Origin: JBEKEX01 sp050013615
Lineage (GTDB): Bacteria; Chloroflexota; Anaerolineae; Anaerolineales; Anaerolineaceae
Reading direction: 5' to 3'
DNA length: 20,624 nt
Assembly (NCBI GenBank): GCA_050013615.1
Contig: JBEKEX010000050.1
Coordinates: 1-20,624, forward strand
Notes under the pieces: generated by a model
Databases searched by the model: none
Seen by the model: the letters and a program-made list of their open reading frames with translations, nothing else
What the model was told of the DNA's origin: nothing
Made by a program: the position numbers and the translations under genes
Part shown: in pieces, positions 1-7,744 of the stretch
Layout: every line of letters begins with the position of its first letter
Numbering within the stretch: position 1 is the first letter of the stretch

Positions 1-195
1 GCAGGCTGAAAATCCTTTCGGAGCTGCGAACCGAACGCGGTGGAACCCGCCAGTAAGTAAGCCGGCCTCGCCAGCCGTTAGCGCGGCGCAAGTCTATCCG
101 CCAGGATGTACTTGCCAAGTGTTTGCTGAAAAGCAAAAATTCGGGTGGTACCGCGGGCTTTCTGCTCGTCCCTGTTTTGTGGGACGAGCTTTTTT
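1..195 (+). promoter_or_regulatory. Isoleucine T-box riboswitch (3' part) upstream of ileS
   Basis: A T-box leader senses uncharged tRNA and decides whether transcription continues into the downstream gene. The conserved T-box sequence GGGTGGTACCGCGG lies at 143-156. Its TGGT bulge (146-149) would pair with the ACCA end of a tRNA whose discriminator base is A, as in tRNA-Ile. Upstream is the usual GGAGCTG...CCGAA...AGTAAG...CCGTTA series (about 20-90) of the stem II/IIA-B and stem III region. The triplet ATC at 12-14, in a GAAAATCC context, is a good candidate for the Ile specifier codon on the 3' strand of stem I. The 5' half of stem I and the promoter lie outside the window. An intrinsic terminator follows, so control is by transcription attenuation. 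The T-box identity is very secure; the specifier position is an inference from context. Confidence 0.93.
164..195 (+). terminator. T-box attenuator terminator
   Basis: A perfect 9-bp stem (GCTCGTCCC at 164-172 with GGGACGAGC at 181-189) closes an 8-nt loop and is followed at once by six T (190-195). This is the terminator that the T-box antiterminator competes with. It sits 31 nt before the ileS start codon. Confidence 0.9.
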
Positions 196-226
196 GAATG
201 TATTCATAACCGTTGTTGGAGGTTTC

Positions 227-3200
227 ATGTTCAAAACAGTTTCACCTAAGCTGAATATCACTTTGATGGAAGAGAGTGTGCTGCGTTATTGGAAGACGAA
301 GGATATCTTCCATAAAACGTTGGAAGAACGCGAAGGTGGTCCGGAATATGTCTTTTTCGAAGGGCCGCCTACCGCCAATGGCAAGCCGGGCGTGCATCAC
401 GTATTGGCGCGGGCGTTCAAGGATATTTTCCCCCGCTATAAGATCATGCGCGGCTACCACGTCATCCGCCGCGGTGGGTGGGACACCCACGGATTGCCGG
501 TCGAAATCGAGGTCGAAAAGAAACTGGGTTTTACCAACAAGCAACAGATCGAAGAATATGGGATTGCCAAGTTTAACGAGCTTTGCCGACAATCAGCCTT
601 CTCTTACATCCAGGATTGGGAGCGGTTGACGGACCGCATCGCCTATTGGGTCGACCTAAAAGAAGCTTATGTTACCTTCACCAGCGGCTACATGGAGTCC
701 GTGTGGTGGATACTGAAGAACCTTTGGGATAAAGACCTGCTCTACCAGGGTTTCAAAGTGGTACCGTATTGCCCGCGCTGCGGCACGCCGCTCTCCGACC
801 ATGAAGTGGCGTTGGGTTACGACGAAGCCACTGATCCTTCCGTGTTCGTCCGAATGCCGCTGGTGGATCAACCCGGGACCTCTCTGCTGGTTTGGACAAC
901 CACACCTTGGACGTTGCCGGCCAATGTCGCTGTGGCTGCTCACCCGGATGTCGATTATGTCACCATCGAGCATACGCTGCCGGACGGCAGCAGTGAAAAG
1001 CTGATCATGGCAGAGGCGCTGGTGGCCAAGGTCTTTGCCGATGAGCCCGTGAAGGTTGTGGAGCGTTTCAACGGCAAACATCTGCGCGGCAAGAAATACC
1101 ATCCTCTGTTCACCTTTTTGCCGCCGGATCGCCCCGCACATTACGTGGTCATGGGCGACTTCGTCACGACGGAAGATGGCTCGGGTCTGGTGCATATCGC
1201 GCCTGCATTCGGTGGCGAAGATATGCAACTGGCGATGGAAGAAAATCTGCCCATCTTGCAGACTGTGGCACCCAATGGCACTTTTATCAATGAAGTACGG
1301 CCGTGGGCGGGTATGTTTATCAAAGATGCAGATCCCTATATCATTAAAGATTTGCAAGAGCGCGGACTATTGCTGCGGGCGGGTACTATTATACATACGT
1401 ATCCTTTCTGCTGGCGCTGCGGCACACCCTTGCTTTATTATGCCCGCCAGACCTGGTACATCCGAACCAGCCAGCTCAAGGACCGGTTGGTGGCGCTGAA
1501 CCAGAAAGTCAATTGGTATCCCAGCCACATCAAAGAAGGGCGGTTTGGCAACTGGCTTTCCAACAATATCGATTGGGCGCTGGGTCGCGAACGATATTGG
1601 GGCACGCCACTGCCCGTGTGGGAATGTGAGAATTGTAAAGACCAGGTGTGCGTGGGCTCGATTGCTGAGCTTTCCAAGCTGGCAGGCCGCGATTTGAAAG
1701 ACATGGACATGCACCGGCCGTACGTGGACGAGATCAAATTCCGCTGCAAGAAGTGCGGCGGGACGATGCGGCGTGTGCCGGAGTTGATCGATGTGTGGTT
1801 CGATTCAGGCTCGATGCCGGTCGCACAGTGGCATTATCCTTTCGAGAACCAGGAGATTTTCAAGAAGGAGTTTCCGGCAGATTTCATCTGCGAGGCAGTC
1901 GACCAAACCCGCGGATGGTTTTATTCACTGCATGCCATCAGCACGCTGCTCTTTGATTCGGAGTGCTTCAAGAATGTGATCTGCCTGGGCCTGATCCTGG
2001 ACGGTGAAGGCCAAAAGATGTCCAAGTCACGCGGCAACATTGTCGACCCCTGGTCAGTCATTAATGAAAACGGTGCAGACGCCATGCGCTGGTATTTGTA
2101 CACCGCCAGCCCTCCTGGGCAGGAGCGGCGTTTCTCCAGCGACCTGGTCGCCGAAGTGGTGCGCAATTTCACCCTAACGCTGTGGAATACCTATTCGTTC
2201 TTTGTCACCTATGCCAATTTGGATGGCTGGAAGCCGGACAAGAACGCCAAGATCGAATATAGCCCGCTGGACCAATGGGTGCGGTCGGCGCTTCACACGT
2301 TGGTGCGCGACGTGACCGAAGCACTCGAGCATTATGATGTGCTGGGCGCTACCCGACCCATAGAAACCTTCGTCGACGAGCTTTCCAACTGGTACTTGCG
2401 CCGTTCGCGCCGCCGTTTCTGGAAAAGCGAATCAGATGAAGATAAAAAGGCGGCCTACGCCACCTTGTATGAAGCCCTGGTGACGCTGAGCAAACTGCTG
2501 GCGCCCACCATGCCGTTTATCGCCGAAGAACTGTACCAGAATTTGGTCCTGGCAATCGACCCGGACACGCCCATATCGGTGCACCTGGCAAAGTGGCCGG
2601 AATATGACAGCGCATTGATCGATGAGAAGCTGAACCGCGAGATGGCGCTGGTGATGAAACTGGCTTCGTTGGGGCATGCTGCCCGCAACAAGGCCAACCG
2701 CAAAGTGCGCCAGCCCTTGGCTGAAGCAGCCTTTTCAGTCGGCAGCAAGGACGAAGCCCACGTATTGGAAACTTATGCCGAATTACTGGAAGACGAGTTG
2801 AATGTCAAGCACGTGCGGGCGCTTAGCAAAGCCGGTGAGGCGGTATCTTACCTCCTGAACCCGCTGCCCAAACAACTGGGGCAAAAATACGGCGGACGGT
2901 TCCCGGCCATCCGCAAAGCGATTTTGGCACTGGAAGCTGAGCCCACAGCGCTCAAATTGTTGGCAGGCGAGTCATTGGCGATTTCAGTAGAAGGCGAAAC
3001 GATCGAGATCTTGCCGGAAGAAGTGGAGGTGCGCGTCCAGGCCAGGGAAGGGTTCGCTGTGGCCTCTGAAGGCGCTTATTTGGCTGCCCTGGAGACCGAC
3101 CTGACCCCCGAGTTGGAAAAGGAAGGCCTGGCACGTGAATTCGTTCGTAGAGTGCAAGACCTGCGCAAGGCCGCCGAGCTGGAGATTTCAGATCGCATCC

Positions 3201-3379
3201 AGATCGTTTATGAAGCCAGCCCCAAGCTGGCGGAAGCGATCAAGACTTTCGATGAGTACATCCGAAATGAAACGTTGGCGGTTTCTTTGCAGGAAGATGC
3301 AGTGCCGGATGGCTTGCCGACCGCCGGCGACGAATTCGATGGCGAGAAAATCAAAGTGGGGTTGAAAAAGGCAAGCTGA
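227..3379 (+). CDS. ileS: Isoleucyl-tRNA synthetase, type 2 (IleRS2)
   Basis: Cytoplasmic class I aminoacyl-tRNA synthetase that activates isoleucine and charges tRNA-Ile, 1050 aa. The ATG at 227 was chosen because GGAGG (218-222) lies 4 nt upstream; the frame is open back to 119, but those codons are the T-box terminator. Visible parts: catalytic Rossmann fold; the CP1 editing domain (WTTTPWTLPAN near residue 225, HIAPAFGGED near 323); paired Cys at 182/185, 395/398, 467/470 and 507/510, probable zinc sites; the KMSKS loop at 597-601; and a C-terminal tRNA-binding region. Length and the WALGRERYWGTPLPVW and DQTRGWFYSL segments fit type 2 enzymes. Odd feature: the HIGH signature reads G55-V-H-H58 (389-400), with its first and third residues exchanged. 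Both are intact codons in a well-conserved context, so this is not a frameshift. Expression is set by the upstream T-box. Confidence 0.97.
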   Translation: MFKTVSPKLNITLMEESVLRYWKTKDIFHKTLEEREGGPEYVFFEGPPTANGKPGVHHVLARAFKDIFPRYKIMRGYHVIRRGGWDTHGLPVEIEVEKKLGFTNKQQIEEYGIAKFNELCRQSAFSYIQDWERLTDRIAYWVDLKEAYVTFTSGYMESVWWILKNLWDKDLLYQGFKVVPYCPRCGTPLSDHEVALGYDEATDPSVFVRMPLVDQPGTSLLVWTTTPWTLPANVAVAAHPDVDYVTIEHTLPDGSSEKLIMAEALVAKVFADEPVKVVERFNGKHLRGKKYHPLFTFLPPDRPAHYVVMGDFVTTEDGSGLVHIAPAFGGEDMQLAMEENLPILQTVAPNGTFINEVRPWAGMFIKDADPYIIKDLQERGLLLRAGTIIHTYPFCWRCGTPLLYYARQTWYIRTSQLKDRLVALNQKVNWYPSHIKEGRFGNWLSNNIDWALGRERYWGTPLPVWECENCKDQVCVGSIAELSKLAGRDLKDMDMHRPYVDEIKFRCKKCGGTMRRVPELIDVWFDSGSMPVAQWHYPFENQEIFKKEFPADFICEAVDQTRGWFYSLHAISTLLFDSECFKNVICLGLILDGEGQKMSKSRGNIVDPWSVINENGADAMRWYLYTASPPGQERRFSSDLVAEVVRNFTLTLWNTYSFFVTYANLDGWKPDKNAKIEYSPLDQWVRSALHTLVRDVTEALEHYDVLGATRPIETFVDELSNWYLRRSRRRFWKSESDEDKKAAYATLYEALVTLSKLLAPTMPFIAEELYQNLVLAIDPDTPISVHLAKWPEYDSALIDEKLNREMALVMKLASLGHAARNKANRKVRQPLAEAAFSVGSKDEAHVLETYAELLEDELNVKHVRALSKAGEAVSYLLNPLPKQLGQKYGGRFPAIRKAILALEAEPTALKLLAGESLAISVEGETIEILPEEVEVRVQAREGFAVASEGAYLAALETDLTPELEKEGLAREFVRRVQDLRKAAELEISDRIQIVYEASPKLAEAIKTFDEYIRNETLAVSLQEDAVPDGLPTAGDEFDGEKIKVGLKKAS

Positions 3380-3390
3380 TTGGTATGCCG

Positions 3391-3419
3391 AACCCCTTCC
3401 GCCAGGGAGGGGTTCTTTT
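3391..3419 (+). terminator. Rho-independent terminator after ileS
   Basis: A 10-bp stem (AACCCCTTCC at 3391-3400 with GGGAGGGGTT at 3405-3414, one G-U pair) has the loop GCCA and is followed by CTTTT. It starts 11 nt after the ileS stop and separates the T-box unit from the lspA operon. Confidence 0.85.
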
Positions 3420-3429
3420 AGAATTGGGG

Positions 3430-3435
3430 TACAAT
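3430..3435 (+). promoter_or_regulatory. Candidate -10 element for the lspA operon
   Basis: TACAAT in the context GGGGTACAATTC lies between the ileS terminator and the lspA Shine-Dalgarno site, 30 nt before the start codon. No convincing -35 hexamer is seen 15-19 nt upstream, where the terminator stem lies. The call rests on the -10 match and on the need for a promoter after the terminator. Confidence 0.4.
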
Positions 3436-3453
3436 TCAGACACAAAATTCACT

Positions 3454-3457
3454 GGAG
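3454..3457 (+). promoter_or_regulatory. Ribosome binding site deciding the lspA TTG start
   Basis: GGAG at 3454-3457 is 8 nt before TTG at 3466. The ATG at 3459 between them is in another frame. The in-frame upstream ATG at 3385 would place the ileS terminator hairpin inside the coding region. Confidence 0.65.
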
Positions 3458-3465
3458 AATGCACC

Positions 3466-4014
3466 TTGAAACGAATTGTCCAAACTTATTTATTCCTTTT
3501 CAGCATTGCGGGTGTGGTGGTTGTGCTGGACCAGATCGCCAAAGCCCTGGTACGGGTCTATATCCCGCTGGGGGGAAGCTGGATGCCGCTGCAATGGCTG
3601 GCCCCCTATGCCCGTTTTGTGTATATCTATAACACCGGCGTTGCTTTTGGAATGTTTCAGAACGCAGGTTCCATATTTCTGGTCCTGGCGCTGATCATTT
3701 CCGTGGCGATGATCTATTATTTCCCGCGCGTCCCGCAAAATGAATGGGTGCAGCGGGTGGCGATGAGCCTGATGCTGGGCGGTGCGGTGGGCAACCTCAT
3801 CGACCGCATTCTCTTTAATAATAGAGTAACCGATTTCATCTCCGTGGGCAATTTTGCCATTTTCAACGTGGCTGATTCTTCTATCACGGTAGGCGTAGCT
3901 GTCCTCTTGCTGGGCATTTGGCTGCAAGATCGGCGAGAAAAGAAAGAAGCGTTGGAACAGGCCGCGCCTGGCACTTCCCAGTCACAGGATGGAGAACAAA
4001 CTCTTGAGCGATAA
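3466..4014 (+). CDS. lspA: Lipoprotein signal peptidase (signal peptidase II)
   Basis: Integral membrane aspartyl protease that removes the signal peptide from diacylglyceryl-modified prolipoproteins. It acts directly after Lgt, whose gene is also in this window. From the TTG start it is 182 aa, close to the family's usual 150-180. Four hydrophobic segments are visible (about 6-28, 66-86, 98-114, 136-154). Conserved family motifs are LDQIAK (D22), NTGVAF (56-61), GNLIDR (110-114, with D113), VTDFI (D123) and FNVADSSI (D137). D123 and D137 correspond to the catalytic aspartate pair. The C-terminal tail (about 156-182) is charged and Gln/Ser-rich. The gene ends inside the 5' end of rluD (26-nt overlap), which implies one operon and probably translational coupling. 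Confidence 0.93.
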   Translation: MKRIVQTYLFLFSIAGVVVVLDQIAKALVRVYIPLGGSWMPLQWLAPYARFVYIYNTGVAFGMFQNAGSIFLVLALIISVAMIYYFPRVPQNEWVQRVAMSLMLGGAVGNLIDRILFNNRVTDFISVGNFAIFNVADSSITVGVAVLLLGIWLQDRREKKEALEQAAPGTSQSQDGEQTLER

Positions 4015-4927
4015 GCTTTTCGAGTTCATTTACGAGGGGGAAAAAGGGGAACGGCTGGATAAATTTCTGGTGATTTGTCTTCCGGATTTCTCACGCGCCC
4101 GATTGCAAGGCCTGATCCGCGATGGTTTTGTGATGGTGAAGGGTCAGGTGGTAACGAAGTCGGGGGCGACCCTGGATACGGGGCAAAAAATCCAGGTGCG
4201 CGTCCCACCATCAGAGCCTACCGATCTCGTGCCGGAAAATATTCCCCTGGATGTCATTTTCGAAAACGAGCAATTGATGATCTTCAATAAGCCTGCCGGG
4301 ATGGTGGTCCATCCAGCAGCCGGACACGCCACTGGCACGCTGGTGCAAGCTGCCCTGGCGCATGCCCCTGAAATGGAAGGGATCGGTGGTGAGCAGCGCC
4401 CCGGCGTGGTGCATCGCCTGGACAAGGACACTTCCGGGTTGATCGTAATGGCCAAGGACGAGCGCACCCATCGCTGGTTGCAAGACCAGTTTCGGCTGCG
4501 TAATGTGCGCAAAATCTATTGGGCGCTGGTGGATGGCGTTCCGCCTACGCCGACCGGCAGGGTGGAGGCTTCCATTGGCCGCGACCCGGCGCATCGCAAA
4601 CAGATGGCAGTCGTGCCGGATGGAAAAGGGCGTGATGCAGTCAGCGAATACCGCACGCTGGAAAAATTCGCGTCCCATACGCTCCTGGAAGTCCATCCGT
4701 TGACGGGACGGACGCACCAGATCCGTTTGCATATGAAATTCATCGGTTGTCCCATCGTGGCCGATACGCTTTATGGGCACAAACATCCCAGCTTGCCGCT
4801 GGCGCGCCAGTTTTTGCATGCGGGGAGCTTGACCCTCACGCTGCCCGGCGAGAAACAACCCAGGACTTTTGAAGCACCATTGCCGGAAGATTTGGCATCG
4901 GTATTAGACGCTTTGCGAAAATCATAG
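3989..4927 (+). CDS. rluD: Ribosomal large subunit pseudouridine synthase, RluA/RluD family
   Basis: Isomerises specific uridines to pseudouridine in structured RNA. Members with this layout usually act on 23S rRNA in the helix 69 region. It has 312 aa: an N-terminal S4 RNA-binding domain (about 20-70) followed by the RluA catalytic domain. The catalytic motif HRLDKDTSG spans 142-150, with the nucleophile D145. The family segments FNKPAGMVVHP (99-109) and HPLTGRTHQIRLH (236-248) are both present. It overlaps lspA by 26 nt and is followed 15 nt later by the aldolase gene. The lspA-rluD pairing is common in bacteria. Assignment to the RluD subgroup rather than RluA/RluC rests on the S4 domain and overall similarity, so the exact target sites are not certain. 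Confidence 0.9.
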   Translation: MENKLLSDKLFEFIYEGEKGERLDKFLVICLPDFSRARLQGLIRDGFVMVKGQVVTKSGATLDTGQKIQVRVPPSEPTDLVPENIPLDVIFENEQLMIFNKPAGMVVHPAAGHATGTLVQAALAHAPEMEGIGGEQRPGVVHRLDKDTSGLIVMAKDERTHRWLQDQFRLRNVRKIYWALVDGVPPTPTGRVEASIGRDPAHRKQMAVVPDGKGRDAVSEYRTLEKFASHTLLEVHPLTGRTHQIRLHMKFIGCPIVADTLYGHKHPSLPLARQFLHAGSLTLTLPGEKQPRTFEAPLPEDLASVLDALRKS

Positions 4928-4942
4928 CAGGAAATCGTTGGG

Positions 4943-5983
4943 GTGAGCATGGATATCGTTGATCTGCGTTCCGATACGGTGACTTGGCCGACCCAGGCCA
5001 TGCGCGATGCGATGGCAAAAGCGGAAGTGGGGGATGATGTGTTCGGTGAGGATCCTACCATCAACCGACTGCAGGAAATGGCGGCTGAACGCATGGGGAA
5101 AGAGGCTGCACTGTTTGTGCCCTCCGGCACCATGGGAAATTTGTCGGCGGTGTTGGCGCATTGCGGCCGGGGCGATGAAGCCCTGATAGGCCATATGAGC
5201 CATACCTTTCTGTTTGAAGTGGGGGGCATGTCGGCGTTGGGCGGCGTGTTCGCCCACACCCTACCGAACCAGGCCGATGGCAGCTTGAAGCTCGACGATA
5301 TCCGTGCAGGAATCCGTGGTAATGACATCCATGAGCCCATCACACGGCTGATTATTTTAGAAAACACACAAAACCGTTGCGGTGGGGTGGTGCTATCGGT
5401 GGATTACACATGCCAGGTGGGTGCTCTGGCGAAGGAAAAAGGCCTGAAATTGCACCTGGATGGCGCCCGGATCTTCAATGCAGCTATTGCCCAGGGTGTC
5501 AAAGCCAGCGAGCTGGCATCGCCAGCCGATTCAGTCACTTTTTGTTTGAGCAAGGGTCTGTGCGCCCCGGTGGGTTCGATGCTTTGCGGTTCCAAGGAAT
5601 TCATTGCCCGGGCGCGCAGAATCCGCAAACAGTTGGGTGGCGGGATGCGTCAGGCAGGCATTTTGGCTGCCGCTGGCATCGTTGCACTCGAGCAAATGGT
5701 CGACCGGCTGGCTGAGGATCATCATCGCGCCCGGCTACTGGCAGAAAAACTTTCGACTGTAAAGAGCCTGCAATTGACCTTCGGCATGCCGCAGACCAAT
5801 ATGGTGTTTGTAAACCTGGTGAAAGGCTATCCAAAGTCAGCAGAAATGGTAGAAGCTGAAATGGCAAAAGAGAATGTCCGGGTAGAAGTTACCGGTCCAG
5901 GTGCTTTTCGCCTGGTGACTCATTATTGGATCACCGATGAAGGCATCGAGCGGGCCGTCCAGGCATTCAAGCGGGTCGTTTAG
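4943..5983 (+). CDS. ltaE: Low-specificity L-threonine aldolase (PLP-dependent)
   Basis: Fold-type I PLP enzyme that cleaves L-threonine/L-allo-threonine to glycine and acetaldehyde. It has 346 aa. N-terminal family signature DLRSDTVT (7-14) and GDDVFGEDP (30-38); the SGTMGN phosphate-binding segment (61-66); a His in GHMSHTF (83-89) placed to stack on the cofactor; HLDGARIFNA (171-180), whose Asp contacts the pyridine nitrogen; and the Schiff-base lysine K204 in CLSKGLCAPVGS. Two starts are possible: GTG at 4943, with AGGA about 10 nt upstream, or ATG at 4949. Homologues begin near this point and do not settle it. It is probably last in the lspA operon. Its TAG stop overlaps the TAA of the convergent gene by 4 nt in total. 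Confidence 0.92.
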   Translation: MSMDIVDLRSDTVTWPTQAMRDAMAKAEVGDDVFGEDPTINRLQEMAAERMGKEAALFVPSGTMGNLSAVLAHCGRGDEALIGHMSHTFLFEVGGMSALGGVFAHTLPNQADGSLKLDDIRAGIRGNDIHEPITRLIILENTQNRCGGVVLSVDYTCQVGALAKEKGLKLHLDGARIFNAAIAQGVKASELASPADSVTFCLSKGLCAPVGSMLCGSKEFIARARRIRKQLGGGMRQAGILAAAGIVALEQMVDRLAEDHHRARLLAEKLSTVKSLQLTFGMPQTNMVFVNLVKGYPKSAEMVEAEMAKENVRVEVTGPGAFRLVTHYWITDEGIERAVQAFKRVV

Positions 5984-7530
5984 CCAGGATTGTTGGGAGG
6001 GTCTGCCCCGATGTCGTGCTCATCGAAGAGGGGCAGGTTGTAAGCCGACCAGAAATCAGTATGTGGCTCGATCTCATTGCGGCCGCGTTCTTTGGCGGCA
6101 AAGAGGCGCTGGTCTGCCAGGTCGATCAACCCGAAGGGATCAGTTGCTTCGAATGGAAAGATTGCAATACCCTGGCTGATGGTGGGAGCCTGAATTGGCT
6201 TATTCTCCCGATCTTTCAAGATCAGGTCATGCAGGGCTTGGCGGATACGTTCGGCAACGTGGACTGCCTGGGCACCCGTGGCGCGCGGCAGGGCAATGGT
6301 AAACTCTTCGCCTCCCCAACGGCCAAAAATATCGGTATTCTTGATGGTATGTTGAACCGTTTCGGCCAGCGCTCTTAGAACCTGGTCGCCGACCAAGTGA
6401 CCGTACTTATCGTTGTAATCTTTAAAATGATCGATATCGAGCATGATCAGGCTGATGGTATGGTTGAAAAGGTGAGCTTCCTCAAACGCTTGTCCCAGGG
6501 ATTTCAAGAAGTAACCATGGTTGTAGGCGCCGGTCAAGCTGTCCAGCCGGGTTTGATATTCGACCTGGGCGTGGTGTGAAGCGTTGTCCAGCGCCATGGA
6601 CGCTTGCTTTGCGATATTCTCCAGCACCTCGAGGTCACCATTCGAAAAAGCATTGGCCTTGTAAGCTGCCACTGCTACCATGCCGATCATCCGGCTGCCT
6701 GATTCCAGTGGTGTCCCCATCCAGGATAAGCTGTCCCTGGGTTGTCCCACCACGGAATGCCGGAAGTGCGCACACTCCTCATCTTTGGTGATGTCGTTTA
6801 TGAACAGCGATTGATGGTGGGTGATAACCCAGCCGCTGAGAGTATCATCCAAAGAATACTCCTGGCTGGGAAAGAATTGGCCGTCGTCGAACAGTACTTC
6901 CAGGTGGATTCGATCGTTCTTCAATATGCCAACGTAATAAGTATCGGCATCCATGGCACTTTGGATGGCGGTGCCCACCATAGCCAGTACCTGGTGCTCT
7001 TCGAGGGAAGATGACAGGCTGCGGGACACTTTGTTGATGATCTCACGTCGGTATAGCTGCACTGCCAGGATGTGTTTGAACCCATTTTCAAAATTAAACG
7101 AAGTGAGTGTTGTGACCAACAGGCCGGAATAGGCCAGAAAGGCGAAAAGGTAGATCTGCCAACGACTGGTCAAGACGGAGATGTTCACCAGCACGATGAC
7201 CGCAAAGATCAATGGGAAATCCGGCAATAGAAAAGTGTTCAAAAAGAACATGGCGCTGGCCAGGAATCCGCTGACTGTGACGAACACCCATCGGGCGAAA
7301 ACTCGCTTTTCTAGCCCGGGATACACGAAGGCAAAACTCGCTATGAGATAGATGATCCCAATCGCGCCAATGAGTAAGTTTATGAAGCGTTCATAGCTGG
7401 AAATAACCGAGCTAAACCCATGAAACAATGTAATGACACTCAGAATGGCAAGCGCAATAACGGTTGGGAGGGCCAACTTTCGTTGTTCCTGGTAAGTTAA
7501 ATGGATGTCGTTTAAAATGGTGTTGCGCAC
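5980..7530 (-). CDS. Membrane GAF-GGDEF diguanylate cyclase
   Basis: Predicted synthase of the second messenger c-di-GMP, 516 aa. Five hydrophobic helices (about 21-38, 48-70, 79-102, 104-121, 124-142) are followed by a GAF-type sensor domain (about 176-318) and a GGDEF domain (about 328-487). The active-site loop is GGEEF (406-410), a functional variant. The metal/substrate residues LDIDHFKDYND (364-374) and GHLVGD (377-382) are intact, so activity is likely. The residues at the inhibitory I-site read KNTD (397-400) instead of RxxD, so product feedback may be weak or absent. The start is GTG (7528-7530, complement). An in-frame stop lies just upstream and no good Shine-Dalgarno site is seen, so the start is less certain. 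The gene is alone on this strand, and its ligand is unknown. Confidence 0.9.
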   Translation of the reverse strand: MRNTILNDIHLTYQEQRKLALPTVIALAILSVITLFHGFSSVISSYERFINLLIGAIGIIYLIASFAFVYPGLEKRVFARWVFVTVSGFLASAMFFLNTFLLPDFPLIFAVIVLVNISVLTSRWQIYLFAFLAYSGLLVTTLTSFNFENGFKHILAVQLYRREIINKVSRSLSSSLEEHQVLAMVGTAIQSAMDADTYYVGILKNDRIHLEVLFDDGQFFPSQEYSLDDTLSGWVITHHQSLFINDITKDEECAHFRHSVVGQPRDSLSWMGTPLESGSRMIGMVAVAAYKANAFSNGDLEVLENIAKQASMALDNASHHAQVEYQTRLDSLTGAYNHGYFLKSLGQAFEEAHLFNHTISLIMLDIDHFKDYNDKYGHLVGDQVLRALAETVQHTIKNTDIFGRWGGEEFTIALPRATGAQAVHVAERIRQALHDLILKDRENKPIQAPTISQGIAIFPFEATDPFGLIDLADQRLFAAKERGRNEIEPHTDFWSAYNLPLFDEHDIGADPPNNPG

Positions 7531-7711
7531 AGGGCATTGGCTCGATTAATATTATCAGCGAATGATGGAGTTTGTTTAAAACCAGGCAATTTTCGGTGAT
7601 ATGGATGGAATTATGGGCTTATTTCGAAACTATTTTGTTAGCGTAAGCATAGCATATGGCGTAACAACTTACAATAAGGGAAATAATGCATTCTTACCAC
7701 ATGGGAAGGTT

Positions 7712-7720
7712 TGATATAAT
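7712..7720 (+). promoter_or_regulatory. Extended -10 promoter element for punA
   Basis: TGATATAAT is a consensus extended -10 (TGn plus TATAAT at 7715-7720) 25 nt before the ATG. A -35 element is not evident (TCTTAC at 7692-7697 with a 17-nt spacer is a poor match), as is usual for extended -10 promoters. Confidence 0.6.
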
Positions 7721-7733
7721 TCATTATATGTCC

Positions 7734-7739
7734 AGGAGG
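7734..7739 (+). promoter_or_regulatory. Strong ribosome binding site of punA
   Basis: AGGAGG at 7734-7739 lies 5 nt before ATG 7745. It is the best Shine-Dalgarno match in the window and fixes the start. Confidence 0.85.
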
Positions 7740-7744
7740 TATCG

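Larger units (their letters stand above)
7531..7744. promoter_or_regulatory. Divergent intergenic region between the GGDEF gene and punA
   Basis: AT-rich compared with its neighbours. It must hold promoters for both directions. On the minus strand an AT-rich stretch (GATAATATTAAT, complement of about 7545-7556) lies just before the GTG. Inverted repeat arms TTGTTA (7635-7640) and TAACAA (7662-7667), and arms GTAAG (7643-7647) and CTTAC (7668-7672), could form operator or RNA structures but could also be chance. No ORF with coding character is seen. Confidence 0.5.

Noticed and set aside
119..226. N-terminal extension of ileS by 36 codons
   Set aside because: These codons are the T-box antiterminator/terminator RNA. 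A good ribosome binding site marks ATG 227.
656..1357. 233-codon open frame on the minus strand inside ileS
   Set aside because: Antisense shadow of a well-conserved gene. The translation is rich in His, Arg and Cys with no recognisable domain and no ribosome binding site.
4211..4858. 215-codon minus-strand open frame inside rluD
   Set aside because: It lies wholly under the catalytic domain of rluD, and its composition is that of a shadow frame.
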